64,000 nt of DNA from Dyella sp. A6. Its GTDB lineage: Bacteria; Pseudomonadota; Gammaproteobacteria; Xanthomonadales; Rhodanobacteraceae. The notes below the pieces were generated by a model. It was not told the origin of the DNA and searched no databases. It saw nothing but the letters and a program-made list of their open reading frames with translations. The translations under genes and the position numbers were made by a program. Position 1 is the stretch's first letter, and every line of letters begins with the position of its first letter. The stretch lies in NCBI RefSeq assembly GCF_036320485.1, contig NZ_CP132911.1, forward strand, positions 1,922,001 through 1,986,000. The letters run 5' to 3'. This document shows, piece after piece, positions 49,383-62,436 of the stretch.

Positions 49383-50309
49383 GTGGATCTGGCCACCGCC
49401 TCCAGCGTGTTGCGCCTGCTGGCCGACCCCACTCGCGTACGCCTGCTCGCCCTGCTTGAACGCGAGGAATTGACCGTGGCCGAGCTGGCCTCGGTGCTGC
49501 ACCTGGCCCAACCGCGCGTGTCCACGCACCTGGCCAAGCTGAAGGAAGCGAACCTGGTGCGCGACCGTCGCGCCGGCGTGTCCGCCTATTACCGCGCGAA
49601 CAACGAAGGCGACAACCACCAGCACGCTCTGCTGCACTCGCTGCGCGAGAGTATCGACGACGCCCTGCTGCGCGAGGACGCAGCCCGACTGCCCTCGGTG
49701 CTGGCCAGCCGGGCGCGCGAAGCGGGCTGGGCCGACACCGTGGCCGGCGACATGGAACGCCACTACTCACCCGGCCGCACCTGGGAAACCCTGGCCCGCT
49801 CGCTGCTGCAGCTGCTGGAAACCGGCGACGTGCTGGACATCGCCTCCGGCGACGGCATCACCGCCGAGCTGCTGGCCCCGCATGCGCGCTCCATTGTATG
49901 CGTCGACTCCAGCGAACGCGTGGTCGCCGCGGCCAGCCAGCGCCTGAAGCCGTTTTCCAACGTGAAGGTGATACAGGGCGACATGCATGCGCTGGAGCTG
50001 GGCCGCCAGCGTTTCGACCTGGTGCTGATGCTGCATGCGCTGACCTACGCCGAGCAACCGGCCCGGGCCGTCGCCGAAGCCGCAGGCGTCCTGCGCAGCG
50101 GCGGACGCCTGCTGGCCGTTACCTTGGGCAAACACGACCACCGCGCTGCCGTGGAACCATTCGACCACCGCAACCTGGGCTTTACCCAGGCCGAGCTGGA
50201 AGCTTACGCACGTGCCGCCGACCTCGACGTGTTCAGCGTCACCCGGCTCAGTCGCGAGCGCAAGGCGCCGCATTTCGAAGTCATCAGCCTGCTGGCCCAG
50301 AAGAAGTGA
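49383..50309 (+). CDS. ArsR-type regulator fused to SAM-methyltransferase-like domain (SahR-like)
   Basis: A 308-residue fusion. The N-terminal ~90 residues are an ArsR winged helix ([20 protein letters not shown], then [19 protein letters not shown]). The rest is a class I methyltransferase fold ([18 protein letters not shown] motif [12 protein letters not shown]). This architecture matches SahR, which senses S-adenosylhomocysteine and controls methionine-cycle genes, and it lies directly upstream of metH. The start is GTG at 49383 with AGGA about 8 bases before it. The methyltransferase domain may serve only as a ligand sensor. Confidence 0.85.
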   Translation: MDLATASSVLRLLADPTRVRLLALLEREELTVAELASVLHLAQPRVSTHLAKLKEANLVRDRRAGVSAYYRANNEGDNHQHALLHSLRESIDDALLREDAARLPSVLASRAREAGWADTVAGDMERHYSPGRTWETLARSLLQLLETGDVLDIASGDGITAELLAPHARSIVCVDSSERVVAAASQRLKPFSNVKVIQGDMHALELGRQRFDLVLMLHALTYAEQPARAVAEAAGVLRSGGRLLAVTLGKHDHRAAVEPFDHRNLGFTQAELEAYARAADLDVFSVTRLSRERKAPHFEVISLLAQKK

Positions 50310-50319
50310 GAACACCACG

Positions 50320-51402
50320 ATGAGTACCCTGCCCTGGCTGCATCCCGAACGTGTCGCCCTGCTGGAAAAGGCGCTGCGCGAACGCATCCTGGTGCTCGAC
50401 GGCGGCATGGGCACCATGCTGCAGGGCCACCGGCTGGACGAGTCCGGCTACCGCGGCGAACGCTTCGAGCACGGCCGCGACGGTGAGCATGCGGCCCACC
50501 ACGACCACCCGGGCTGTGACCTCAAGGGCAACAACGACCTGCTCAGCCTGACCCAGCCCGAGATCATCCGCGGCGTGCACGAGGCCTACCTGGATGCCGG
50601 CGCCGACCTGGTCGAGACCAACACCTTCAACAGCACGCGGATCAGCCAGGCCGACTACCAGCTCGAACACCTGGTGCCCGAGCTGAACCGGGAAGGCGCC
50701 CGGCTGGCCCGCGCCGCCGCCGACGCCTTCAGCGCCAGGACGCCGGACCGGCCGCGCTTCGTGATCGGCGTGCTCGGCCCGACCAGCCGCACCGCCTCGC
50801 TGTCGCCGGACGTCAACGATCCCGGCTTCCGCAATGTCAGCTTCGAGGAACTGGCCGCCAACTACACCGAGGCTGCCGCCGGACTGATCGATGGCGGTGC
50901 GGACACGATCATGGTCGAAACCATCTTCGACACGCTGAACGCCAAGGCCGCGCTGTTCGCCCTGGCCGGGCTGTTCCGCGAACGCGGCGCACGCCTGCCG
51001 GTGATGATCTCCGGCACCATCACCGACCGCTCGGGGCGCACCCTGTCCGGGCAGACCGCCGAAGCCTTCTGGTACTCGGTGAGTCATGCGCGCCCGCTGT
51101 CGGTGGGCTTCAACTGCGCACTGGGTGCGTCCGACCTGCGTCCGCACGTGCAGACCCTGGCGCAGAACGCCGAATGCCACGTCAGCACCCACCCCAACGC
51201 CGGCCTGCCGAACGCCTTCGGCGAATACGACGAGACGCCCGAGCAGATGGCCGAAGTGATCGCCGGCTTCGCCCGCGACGGCCTGCTGAACCTGGTCGGC
51301 GGCTGCTGCGGCACCACGCCCGCGCACATCCGCGCGATTGCCGAGGCGGTCCGTTCGCTGCCGCCACGCCCGCTTTCCTCCACCCAAGCCGAAGCCGCCT
51401 GA
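50320..51402 (+). CDS. metH: Methionine synthase, homocysteine-binding half
   Basis: A 360-residue homocysteine S-methyltransferase domain. The zinc ligands are the Cys in VGFNCALG and the adjacent pair in VGGCCGTTP. The start is [19 protein letters not shown], with [13 protein letters not shown] soon after. It corresponds to the first ~350 residues of E. coli MetH as a separate gene and should work with the product of the next gene, which holds the folate, cobalamin and activation domains. It begins 10 bases after the regulator. Confidence 0.93.
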   Translation: MSTLPWLHPERVALLEKALRERILVLDGGMGTMLQGHRLDESGYRGERFEHGRDGEHAAHHDHPGCDLKGNNDLLSLTQPEIIRGVHEAYLDAGADLVETNTFNSTRISQADYQLEHLVPELNREGARLARAAADAFSARTPDRPRFVIGVLGPTSRTASLSPDVNDPGFRNVSFEELAANYTEAAAGLIDGGADTIMVETIFDTLNAKAALFALAGLFRERGARLPVMISGTITDRSGRTLSGQTAEAFWYSVSHARPLSVGFNCALGASDLRPHVQTLAQNAECHVSTHPNAGLPNAFGEYDETPEQMAEVIAGFARDGLLNLVGGCCGTTPAHIRAIAEAVRSLPPRPLSSTQAEAA

Positions 51403-51406
51403 ATCG

Positions 51407-54100
<2,694 letters not shown>

Positions 54101-54130
54101 CGCCGATACCGGCGTCGCGGCCGGCCAGCA

Positions 54131-54463
54131 TCAGCTCGACAGGTCGCCGGTGATGCTGTTCTTCTTGTGGCGCAGGTGCACGACCAGGTTGTAGACCGAC
54201 ACGAACACCGGGAAGAAATTGGACAGGATGCCCACCGAGTCGTTCTTGCCGAAAATGAAGTAGGTCAGCAGCAGCGCGCTGCCGATCACCGACAGCACCC
54301 AGAATGCCAGCGGCATCACCACCCGCTTGTGCTTGCGCGTGTAGTAAAGCTGCACGAACCAGCGGCTGGTGAACATCAGCGTGCCGGCAAAGCCGACCAC
54401 CTTCCAGGACGTCAGCTGGAACTGCTCCAGCGATTGCAGTAGGTGTGCGAGGTCGAGGTGCAT
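54131..54463 (-). CDS. Lipid-A-disaccharide synthase N-terminal-domain (LAB_N) membrane protein
   Basis: A 110-residue protein with three helices. SWKVVGFAGTLMFTSRWFVQ and YTRKHKRVVMPLAFWVLS are the LAB_N signatures. The domain occurs fused to lipid A disaccharide synthase or glycosyltransferases, or alone as here, and resembles SWEET/PQ-loop folds. Function is unknown. The start at 54463 (MHLDLAHLL) is preferred. Confidence 0.82.
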   Translation of the reverse strand: MHLDLAHLLQSLEQFQLTSWKVVGFAGTLMFTSRWFVQLYYTRKHKRVVMPLAFWVLSVIGSALLLTYFIFGKNDSVGILSNFFPVFVSVYNLVVHLRHKKNSITGDLSS

Positions 54464-54590
54464 GATAAGTTTGACAGGTTCGGCCGCAGGCAAAGCGGCA
54501 TTCTAGCAACCCGGCACCGGATACAGATCATCCGGCACATCTTCCTGTTGACCTGTGCCCCGCCACCCCGTATATTTGCGCGCTCTCGGC

Positions 54591-54665
54591 GGGCGGTTAG
54601 CTCAGCGGTAGAGCACTGCCTTCACACGGCAGGTGTCACAAGTTCGATCCTTGTACCGCCCACCA
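54591..54665 (+). tRNA. tRNA-Val(CAC)
   Basis: A 75-base tRNA with acceptor GGGCGGT/ACCGCCC. The anticodon stem CTGCC/GGCAG encloses TTCACAC with anticodon CAC. The T-arm has AGTTCGATCCTT, and CCA is encoded. Its 3' 55 bases are repeated in degenerate form at 61054-61107, marking it as an integration target. Confidence 0.95.
54611..54665 (+). repeat. Left attachment-like repeat (3' part of tRNA-Val)
   Basis: From GAGCACTGCC to the terminal CCA, this stretch matches 61054-61107 apart from one missing T and one G-to-A change. It is the proximal member of a direct-repeat pair 6.4 kb apart. Confidence 0.85.
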
Positions 54666-54683
54666 CTTGTTTCAAGAAACAAG
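54666..54683 (+). repeat. 8-bp hairpin just after tRNA-Val
   Basis: CTTGTTTC-AA-GAAACAAG is perfectly complementary and directly abuts the tRNA CCA end. It may guide 3' trimming of the transcript. Confidence 0.55.
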
Positions 54684-54695
54684 CAGTTACGGAAG

Positions 54696-54726
54696 AGCCC
54701 GATTCCCGCCGAGTCGGGCTTTTTTG
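54696..54726 (+). terminator. Intrinsic terminator after tRNA-Val
   Basis: AGCCCGA and TCGGGCT form a 7-bp stem, followed by a T-run. Confidence 0.88.
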
Positions 54727-55112
54727 TGCGTCAAGCGCGCGATGTGCGGCTCACCCCACAGACAAGGCAAAGCGGCAATGGCCGGCGCATCGGATCAGCA
54801 CACCTGCGCCGTAACAGGCGTACTGCTTGCAGAACGCATGCGGCACGACTGTCGTGCTGTCCTGCTGTCCTGCTCCGTGATGCACCCGCATGCCATCCGC
54901 TCGCTATTTTTTGGACGACCGCAGCGTCCATCGAGGGCAAGCAATCGGTCATAGGCGACCCGTGAATGGGTCAGCTTGTGCAAGTGCGCCGCAACCCATT
55001 GCGATGGCCCCCACACCTGCTTGAGGAAGTCCCTGCCGGGCGCAAGTGCGCACTCCACCTGGGTGGTGTTACCGGTGTGACGCGGGTGGTCTATCGCGAA
55101 GCGCAGTGCAAC
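54727..55112. other. Gene-poor stretch with a possible decayed frame
   Basis: About 390 bases with no intact gene. On the minus strand a frame around 54795-55103 reads protein-like in part (RDFLKQVWGPSQWVAAHLHK, then THSRVAYDRLLALDG). It has no supported start and fades into non-coding sequence. It may be a remnant of a gene lost from the island. Confidence 0.4.
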
Positions 55113-55604
55113 TCACACCTTTGCGCTGAGCCAGAGTGCCGCGCCATACAACCCCAGCGCGTAGACTGAATGAGCCACGATCAGGTACGCAATCATCGCG
55201 CCCTGATTGGGCAGTCTGGCGCCCATCAGGCCTGCCCCCAGCCCCGGCATCAGGATCATCAGCCCGGCCAGTGTGCTGACCACCACACCGATGAAGACCA
55301 CTGGCCACACGGTCGGCGCGCCCACGAAGCCGATGCCCCAGATCAGCAGAATCAATACCGCGTAAGCGATGCCAATGACGTAGTGAAAGGCCCAGCCCAG
55401 TGCAAGTTCACCGCCGGTCGGCGGCGAGGGGCTGCTGCCATCGAGAACCAGATGGCCGGTCGGGATGCCGCGAAGCCAGCGGCCCACCATGCCCCAATCG
55501 GTTGGTTCAATACCGGTGGCCAGGCGCGCTATGCGTACCCAGATATCCAGAACCAGGGTGGATATCACGCCCGTGAACAGGCAGAACAGGATCGCATCTT
55601 TCAT
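55113..55604 (-). CDS. DUF2938 family membrane protein
   Basis: A 163-residue protein with four to five predicted helices. It begins MKDAILFCLFTGVISTLVLD and has WGMVGRWLRGIPTGH and LALGWAFHYVIGIAYAVL, matching DUF2938. It likely shares transcription direction and promoter region with the TetR gene, although it lies downstream of it. No function is known. Confidence 0.8.
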   Translation of the reverse strand: MKDAILFCLFTGVISTLVLDIWVRIARLATGIEPTDWGMVGRWLRGIPTGHLVLDGSSPSPPTGGELALGWAFHYVIGIAYAVLILLIWGIGFVGAPTVWPVVFIGVVVSTLAGLMILMPGLGAGLMGARLPNQGAMIAYLIVAHSVYALGLYGAALWLSAKV

Positions 55605-55638
55605 GGGGAAACTCGGCGGATGGGGTCAACGGGAAGGA

Positions 55639-56250
55639 TCAGGTGCTCGGGGCACAAGGACCCCACAGGCGCATGAGCAGCTCCGCCCCCTTGTGCAGAG
55701 TGTCGGCGGTTGCGCCATCGCGACTCTGGATCGCCACGCCCTTGAGGAAGCTATCGATGGTCAATGCCAGCGCGGCGCAATCGGTGCCCGTCGGCAGTTC
55801 GCCGGTTTCCATGCCGGCCATGACACATTCGACGATGGCTGCGCCGGTGATGCGCCGTGCCTGGGCAACTTCCTGCTCGACGCGACTGTTGTCGCCAAAG
55901 CAATTGAAGCCAGAGAGCACCGCCATGCACCCGCTTGGCGTGTCCTTGGAGGTCTGGGTGTCGATGGCCTGATGCAGCATGGCGCGCATGGCCTCGCGCG
56001 GTCCGTCGGGCCGGACATGCAGACGTTCGGCCAGCTCACCGCAGGTCCGCATGTAAAGCGCCAGACATTCGCTGAAGAGGTTTTCCTTGCAGCCGAATGC
56101 TGCGTAGAAGCTTGCTGCCGAGAGATCCCCCAAGGCTGACCGCAGCTCCGACAGCGTGGTCGCTTCGAAGCCGCGCTCCCAGAACAGCAGCATCGCCTTT
56201 TCCACCGCGGCATCGCGGTCGAATGTGCGTGGGCGTCCTGTGCGAGCCAT
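55639..56250 (-). CDS. TetR/AcrR family transcriptional regulator
   Basis: A 203-residue repressor. The helix-turn-helix is in residues 12-55 (AMLLFWERGFEATTLSELRS, then LSAASFYAAFGCKENLF). The C-terminal ligand domain includes DTPSGCMAVLSGFN, typical of the YxaF/AcrR-like group that senses oxidants or quinones. It is divergent from the MFS gene with a 110-base intergenic region carrying a clear palindrome, so it probably represses that exporter and itself. Confidence 0.92.
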   Translation of the reverse strand: MARTGRPRTFDRDAAVEKAMLLFWERGFEATTLSELRSALGDLSAASFYAAFGCKENLFSECLALYMRTCGELAERLHVRPDGPREAMRAMLHQAIDTQTSKDTPSGCMAVLSGFNCFGDNSRVEQEVAQARRITGAAIVECVMAGMETGELPTGTDCAALALTIDSFLKGVAIQSRDGATADTLHKGAELLMRLWGPCAPST

Positions 56251-56301
56251 GCGGAGATCCAGCGGAATGAACGACTTATAGAATATTTGATCCAGAAGTC
56301 A

Positions 56302-56351
56302 TTGACAACGCGCCGATCGCAGGTAATTTATGGATCGCTCATTCCATAAAT
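56302..56351 (+). promoter_or_regulatory. Promoter and TetR operator of the MFS gene
   Basis: A consensus -35 TTGACA at 56302-56307 is followed, 16 bases on, by a -10-like TAATTT at 56324-56329. Overlapping the -10 is a perfect 9-bp inverted repeat, ATTTATGGA (56326-56334) and TCCATAAAT (56343-56351), with an 8-base spacer. A repressor bound there would block RNA polymerase. Confidence 0.75.
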
Positions 56352-56360
56352 AACGTTCCC

Positions 56361-57620
56361 ATGACCACTGCACTACCCGGGCAGGCGCCCACTCCTCGTA
56401 TCCCCCTTGGCTTGTTGGCCTTGGCCATGGCTGCACTGGCCATCGGCATGGCGGAGTTCATCGTGGTGGGCATTCTTCCGGCCATTGCCACCGACATGCA
56501 GGTGTCTTTGCCCAGGGCCGGCATGATCGTGAGCGTGTATGCGGTGGCTGTCGCCGTGGCGGCACCACTGTTGACCGCGCTGACCGGACGGATGGACCGC
56601 CGCTGGCTCGCCGCGGGTCTGATGGGCGTCTTCGTGGTGGGCAACCTGGTGGCCTACTTCGCCCCCGACTTCGCAACGCTGCTGGTTTCACGCGCACTCG
56701 CCGGTGCGGTGCAAGGTGTGTTCTATTCAATGGCCACCGTGGTCGCCGCCAGCCTGGTCCCCAAGGCGCGAGCCGGTGAAGCGATCGCCATCATGTTCTC
56801 CGGCCTGACCATCGCACTGGTATCCGGCGTGCCGCTGGGCGCCTTCATCACCGAGGCGATGGGCTGGCGCGCAGCATTTCTGATGGTGTCGGTGGTCGGT
56901 GCGCTGGCCGCACTCGTGATCATGCTGTTCCTGCCCAAGAATATCGAGCGCCCGGCGCCGGCCCATATCCGTGACCAGTTCAAGGTGGTGCTGGTGCCGC
57001 GCCTGGTGCTGGTGTTCGCGATTACATGCATCGGTTATGGCGGTGCGTTCATTGCCTTCACCTTCCTCTCCGACATCCTGCAGCGCGTGACCGGCTTCAG
57101 CCAGAACCAGGTCGGCGCGGTGCTGGTGGCCTACGGCGCGGCGGTGACGGTGGGCAACATGTGGTGTGCCAAGCTGGCTGATCGCAAGGGCGCCGTGCCG
57201 ACCATCTTCGGCATTCTGGCCGTGCTCACCCTGATGCTGAGCCTGCTGTCGTTGGTGGCACCGCATCCCTACGCGATGGTGCCCGTGGTGATGGTGTGGG
57301 GGGCGGTGGCCTTCGGTTCGATCCCGGTGCTTCAGCTCTATGTCGTGCAGCAGGCGAAGCGCCTGGCGCCGACCTCGCTGGATGCGTCTTCCAGCATGAA
57401 CATCTCCGCCTTCAATGCCGGCATCGCCTTGGGTGCCTGGGCCGGCGGCATCGTCGTGGCGCGCTCGGGTGTCATGGCCACAGGCCCTGCGGCCGCTGCC
57501 GTGGTGGCGGTAAGCGTGTTGCTGGTCCTGGTCAGTGGCTGGCTGGACCGGCGCGACTGCGCGGCGGAACGCGCGCGCCATGGCGGCCGCTGTGCCGACG
57601 AAGTCGCCAGTGCGGCCTAA
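56361..57620 (+). CDS. MFS transporter, DHA1 type (YdhP/AraJ-like)
   Basis: A 419-residue, twelve-helix exporter. AEFIVVGILPAIATDMQVSL at the first helix, LLTALTGRMDRRWLAAG for motif A and GVPLGAFITEAMGWRAAF for motif C place it with AraJ/YdhP/CmlA-like drug or arabinose-type exporters. It starts 10 bases after the TetR operator. The substrate is unknown; the redox neighbours suggest an electrophile or quinone. Confidence 0.92.
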   Translation: MTTALPGQAPTPRIPLGLLALAMAALAIGMAEFIVVGILPAIATDMQVSLPRAGMIVSVYAVAVAVAAPLLTALTGRMDRRWLAAGLMGVFVVGNLVAYFAPDFATLLVSRALAGAVQGVFYSMATVVAASLVPKARAGEAIAIMFSGLTIALVSGVPLGAFITEAMGWRAAFLMVSVVGALAALVIMLFLPKNIERPAPAHIRDQFKVVLVPRLVLVFAITCIGYGGAFIAFTFLSDILQRVTGFSQNQVGAVLVAYGAAVTVGNMWCAKLADRKGAVPTIFGILAVLTLMLSLLSLVAPHPYAMVPVVMVWGAVAFGSIPVLQLYVVQQAKRLAPTSLDASSSMNISAFNAGIALGAWAGGIVVARSGVMATGPAAAAVVAVSVLLVLVSGWLDRRDCAAERARHGGRCADEVASAA

Positions 57621-58919
<1,299 letters not shown>

Positions 58920-58985
58920 ATCAATCGTGGAGCGGTACCCCGCTGCCCCGCCATCGACCATTTCAAACCACGTGAGGATCTCTCC

Positions 58986-59426
58986 ATGGCAACAAGTGAA
59001 TTCAATCTGGACCTGGGCTGGCAGAACGGCTTCAAGGGCCTCGGGCTGATCAAGGGCAACGGCTTTGACGTGCCGATCAGCATCCCCGCCGCGCTGGGTG
59101 GCAGCGGTACCGGAGCGGGTCCGAAGGAACTGCTGGCTTCATCAGCGGCGGCCTGCTTCATCGCCACACTGACTGCCATCCTGGAAAGCCGCAAGGTGCC
59201 CGTGGCGGACCTGGCGGTGGCCACGCATGCGGTGGAGAGTGACGACACCATCCGCCTGAAGCACACGGCCAAGGTCACGGTTACCGACAGTGCTACCGAG
59301 GAGCAGATCGCTGGAGTGGAAGCGCTGGTTGCCCGCGCAGACAAGGCCTGCGCCGTCGGGAACATCCTGCGGAAGTCCGGTGTGGAAATCGAGTCGCATC
59401 TTGGCTCGGTGAGCAAAGCCGGCTGA
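58986..59426 (+). CDS. OsmC/Ohr family protein
   Basis: A 146-residue protein of the OsmC fold. GAGPKELLASSAAACFIATL carries the first reactive Cys, and DKACAVGNILRKSGVEIES the second. Such pairs reduce organic hydroperoxides using thiols, in line with the adjacent thioredoxin system. The start at 58986 is preceded by GAGGA (58973 region). It lies 66 bases after trxB. Confidence 0.9.
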   Translation: MATSEFNLDLGWQNGFKGLGLIKGNGFDVPISIPAALGGSGTGAGPKELLASSAAACFIATLTAILESRKVPVADLAVATHAVESDDTIRLKHTAKVTVTDSATEEQIAGVEALVARADKACAVGNILRKSGVEIESHLGSVSKAG

Positions 59427-59980
59427 TCATCTGAAAATCGGCAACCTGCTGAAAATGACGCGCCGGGCCAGCTTGCGAAACCAACGCTGGCGGGCAACGG
59501 ATACACCCCTACCGTCGTGCAGGTTCAACCTGGCCCGGCGTGATGACACTCAATGAACAGCCGCTTCGGGTCAGCGACCTTTGCTCTGCGCCCCGCACAC
59601 CGTGTCGTGCGGGGCGCGGTCAAAGCCCGTCGATATACCTCTGGGATGTGGGTAACTTGCCGGCTTTGGCGATGGCAATGCAGCGCTCGAAATCAGTCCA
59701 TGCCCTCGCCATTACCACCGTGGCGCAGGGTATGGTGCGCCATATCAACGCCCCTTCCGACGCAGGGTCGAACTCGCACGGTCTGATCCACATGCAAACC
59801 CGTTGACGGCCGCCATTGGCGTGGCAATCCGCAAGGGAGTGCTCTGCGATAAGCCGGTGGCCCCGGTTCAGACACCATCGTGCATCCTCGCCTTCGCCTC
59901 TCCCGCCAGACGCGAGGCACACGGCCTACCCGTCGCACCGACAAACGTCCATATCGCATGGATGGATTTTCATACCTTCG
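59427..59980. other. Structured, gene-poor region
   Basis: About 550 bases without a supported gene. It holds an 11-bp inverted repeat at 59461-59471 and 59530-59540, an internal CAGGTT-C-AACCTG at 59520-59532, and an 11-bp GC-rich hairpin at 59588-59617. A minus-strand frame ending at 59620 (tail AWTDFERCIAIAKAGKLPTS) just before that hairpin may be a decayed gene end. Confidence 0.45.
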
Positions 59981-61018
59981 ATGAACATGACATTGCGCCA
60001 CCTGATCAGACGTGTCGAAAAAGTGTGGCCTCACGGCGCCGCGGCACGAATCCCGGCCATCATCCTGCTCCTCGCCAGCTCATCGACGGCACAATCAGCG
60101 TCTCCTGCCAGCTCCCAGCCGCTGGTCGAACATGAAATCAGCGTTTCCGTCGTCGACCCCGCGGCCCACCAACCCCCCAACAAGATCACGGGCAACGTCG
60201 ACAGCAACATCTCGGTCGTCACGGATGCACCCGGCCAGCGCAAGGGTCGCTTGTTTCTCTTCATCGACGGGACGGGCACCTCCCCTGAAATGACGAAAGA
60301 CATCGTGCTTTTTGCTGCAGGGCGCGGATACAACGCGGTTTCGATCGCCTATCCCAATAACACGGCAATTGCACAGATCTGCAAGACGTCGCCGGATCCG
60401 GATTGCACCGGGAAGGTACGGGAGGAAATGCTGACCGGCCGGGATACCTCGCCGCTCATCTCGGTTGCCAAGGCGGATGCTATTGAGCCCAGGCTGAAAG
60501 GTTTGCTGAATTACCTGCACAGACGATATCCGACCGAAGGCTGGGGACGATTTCTCTCGGGCCCGGGCATCGACTGGTCGCTCGTGAGCGTTGCCGGGCA
60601 CTCTCAAGGTGCGGGCTATGCCGCAATGATCGCCAAAAGGCACGCGGTCTATCGGCTTCTGATGATCTCGGGCGTTGCAGACGTGACCGCTGACGGCGCC
60701 CCTGCTCCATGGCTTTTCAAGCCTGGCAAGACACCCCTGGACCGTGAATACGGCCTGACAAATCTCTTCGACCCCATCGTGCGATTCCGCAGGGCCAAGG
60801 ACAGTTGGCATGCCATGGGACTCGATCGTTTTGGGCAGATCCGTTCCATTGATCGTCAGCCACCGCCCTATAAAGGCTCACATGAACTCGTCACGACCAT
60901 GCGTACCGGACGCGGGATGGAAATCCATCTCAGCATGGCATTTGATAGGTTCCTGCCTGTAAGGGCAGATGGCATGCCCTACTATGCTCCGGCCTGGGCC
61001 TATACAGCCCTCCCCTGA
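59981..61018 (+). CDS. Secreted alpha/beta-hydrolase-like protein (BPSS1187-like)
   Basis: A 345-residue protein with an N-terminal signal-like segment (about residues 17-38, IPAIILLLASSSTAQS). The fold shows GRLFLFIDGTGTS for the first strand and VSVAGHSQGAGYAAMIAK for the nucleophile elbow GHSQG. A His in KGSHELVTTM may complete the triad. The pattern resembles the BPSS1187 group of secreted hydrolase-like proteins. The start at 59981 (MNMTLRHLIRR) gives a sensible signal; a longer frame upstream has no support. It lies just inside the distal island repeat, and its base composition looks lower in GC than the core. Confidence 0.72.
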   Translation: MNMTLRHLIRRVEKVWPHGAAARIPAIILLLASSSTAQSASPASSQPLVEHEISVSVVDPAAHQPPNKITGNVDSNISVVTDAPGQRKGRLFLFIDGTGTSPEMTKDIVLFAAGRGYNAVSIAYPNNTAIAQICKTSPDPDCTGKVREEMLTGRDTSPLISVAKADAIEPRLKGLLNYLHRRYPTEGWGRFLSGPGIDWSLVSVAGHSQGAGYAAMIAKRHAVYRLLMISGVADVTADGAPAPWLFKPGKTPLDREYGLTNLFDPIVRFRRAKDSWHAMGLDRFGQIRSIDRQPPPYKGSHELVTTMRTGRGMEIHLSMAFDRFLPVRADGMPYYAPAWAYTALP

Positions 61019-61053
61019 AATCGGGAAATCACGAAACCGTTCCGATCGTCGAT

Positions 61054-61107
61054 GAGCACTGCCTCACACGGCAGATGTCACAAGTTCGATCCTTGTACCG
61101 CCCACCA
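61054..61107 (+). repeat. Displaced 3' fragment of tRNA-Val (right attachment-like repeat)
   Basis: The sequence from GAGCACTGCC to GCCCACCA copies the last 55 bases of the tRNA-Val gene with one deletion in the anticodon loop and one G-to-A change. The 5' half of the tRNA is absent, so it cannot be functional. Confidence 0.85.
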
Positions 61108-61120
61108 ACTCAATACCTGC

Positions 61121-61147
61121 GAAGGGCCCGACACTGTCGGGCCCTTC
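61121..61147 (+). terminator. Hairpin after the tRNA-Val fragment
   Basis: GAAGGGCCCGA, a CACTG loop and TCGGGCCCTTC form an 11-bp stem. It sits at the same relative place as the tRNA-Val terminator and is probably the original chromosomal one. Confidence 0.7.
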
Positions 61148-61334
61148 GTCGTTGAAGGCAGCGGTAATGCATGGGCCACGTGCCGAAAGCCTAGCGGTCG
61201 ATCGGCGACGGCGTGAAGACCGCGGAGTCCGGCTGGGGCAAGGGTTCGTCGCTGGGCGAAACCTGTTTACCGGACCAGAGGCCTGCGCGTGGCTCTGTAT
61301 CCGATCAGCACCTGGTGCGCGTGCCCGCTGGCGC

Positions 61335-61988
61335 TCACCGCGCACCTCCCCTGCTTCCCAGACTCGATGGAAGTTCAATCCTGAATGGCGTCGGCGCCTT
61401 GCCCGTGGGATGGTCCCGCTCGGACATCAGGTCGTACTGTCCCTTGACGACCAGCTTGCCTCCCGCCAGAGCGAAGTTCCCGCCACCCTCGTCGACCCAT
61501 GCCGTATAGGCAGCGGCAACGCCTGGCACATCAAGATCCTTCGAAGCCACGGTGGCACCGCACTTTCTCCTCAACTGCACCGCACGGAGCACGGTCTGCG
61601 AGGTGGACTGCTCCGAGTCCGTATCCATCTGGACCAGCACGTAGAGCATGCGGCGCGACGCCACGCAATGGGTGGCCCTGCCCTGGTAATAGTCCTTCGG
61701 TATAGGCAACTGCCGGTGCCAGACGAGCCGGCTGCCGGCGCCGATCAGATAAACGACAGGCCGCTCGTCCATGCCGTCCCGATCGGACTTGGCGCCTACC
61801 AGGCACCACTCTCCATCGCCAAGCCTGGCACGCGCATAGATATCCACGTCCGCCGGTAACTTCACCCCGGCCACGGCGGGTTCCTTGCCTGCATGCGGCA
61901 CCGTCGAACCGGCACGTGCCCGCAAGGGTACGACCGTCGCGAACAGGACCAGAAACGCCAGTGCGCAGCAAACCTGCAGTCTCTTCAT
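61335..61988 (-). CDS. Secreted protein of unknown function
   Basis: A 217-residue protein with a clear signal peptide (MKRLQVCCALAFLVLFATVV, cleavage near RARAG). The mature part has a repeated style of beta-rich segments (EWCLVGAKSDRDG, RPVVYLIGAGSRLVW, MLYVLVQMDTDSE) and two well-spaced Cys that could form a disulfide. I do not recognise the family. The start at 61988 is chosen from the signal peptide; the longer frame upstream has no export logic. It stands alone between the island end and the TPR gene. Confidence 0.65.
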   Translation of the reverse strand: MKRLQVCCALAFLVLFATVVPLRARAGSTVPHAGKEPAVAGVKLPADVDIYARARLGDGEWCLVGAKSDRDGMDERPVVYLIGAGSRLVWHRQLPIPKDYYQGRATHCVASRRMLYVLVQMDTDSEQSTSQTVLRAVQLRRKCGATVASKDLDVPGVAAAYTAWVDEGGGNFALAGGKLVVKGQYDLMSERDHPTGKAPTPFRIELPSSLGSRGGAR

Positions 61989-62436
61989 CGCCGCACGCCT
62001 CCATGCCGCACACTCCCATGCATCACACCCCATGCATCGCGGAAAGGGCTGAACAGGTGCATGGCGAGGAAACCCAGGCACAAGCCTGTGACACCGCCCC
62101 GGCGGGCGATGAGCAAACAAGTCGACTGGCAAGGCAAGCAGCTAGCGGCATGGGAACTCCGCCCAAGTAAAGCGTTTCGTGTCATTCGCAGGCAGCCCTC
62201 GCCCATTGAAATTGCACTCAATTAATTTGTATGGGCTTCAATCGCAGAAAGAGACAATCGGCGCCCATGGAGCTCCACGAATTGCGCCTGCGTCCAATGC
62301 TCCGAATTCAAGCCGCGACACTTCACGGTGTAAGCGAGGCGGGATGCTGCTCGTGCCAGGCAGGCCAACTGCGCATGGCGGTGCTGGCCATCTCCGATCG
62401 CAACATGCCAGCCTCGTTATCGTACCTGCCGAGGGG
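61989..62436. other. Intergenic region, no gene supported
   Basis: About 450 bases. Short plus-strand frames lack codon bias, ribosome sites and family features. No obvious operator was seen. Confidence 0.5.

Noticed and set aside
59461..59540. Possible tRNA or tmRNA-like gene
   Set aside because: The terminal 11-bp stem is too long, no anticodon arm can be drawn, and the T-arm-like GGTTCAAC is not in a canonical stem.
61064..61378. Minus-strand frame ending GGTRIELVTSAV over the tRNA fragment
   Set aside because: This is the well-known spurious translation of antisense tRNA 3' sequence; there is no other support for a gene.
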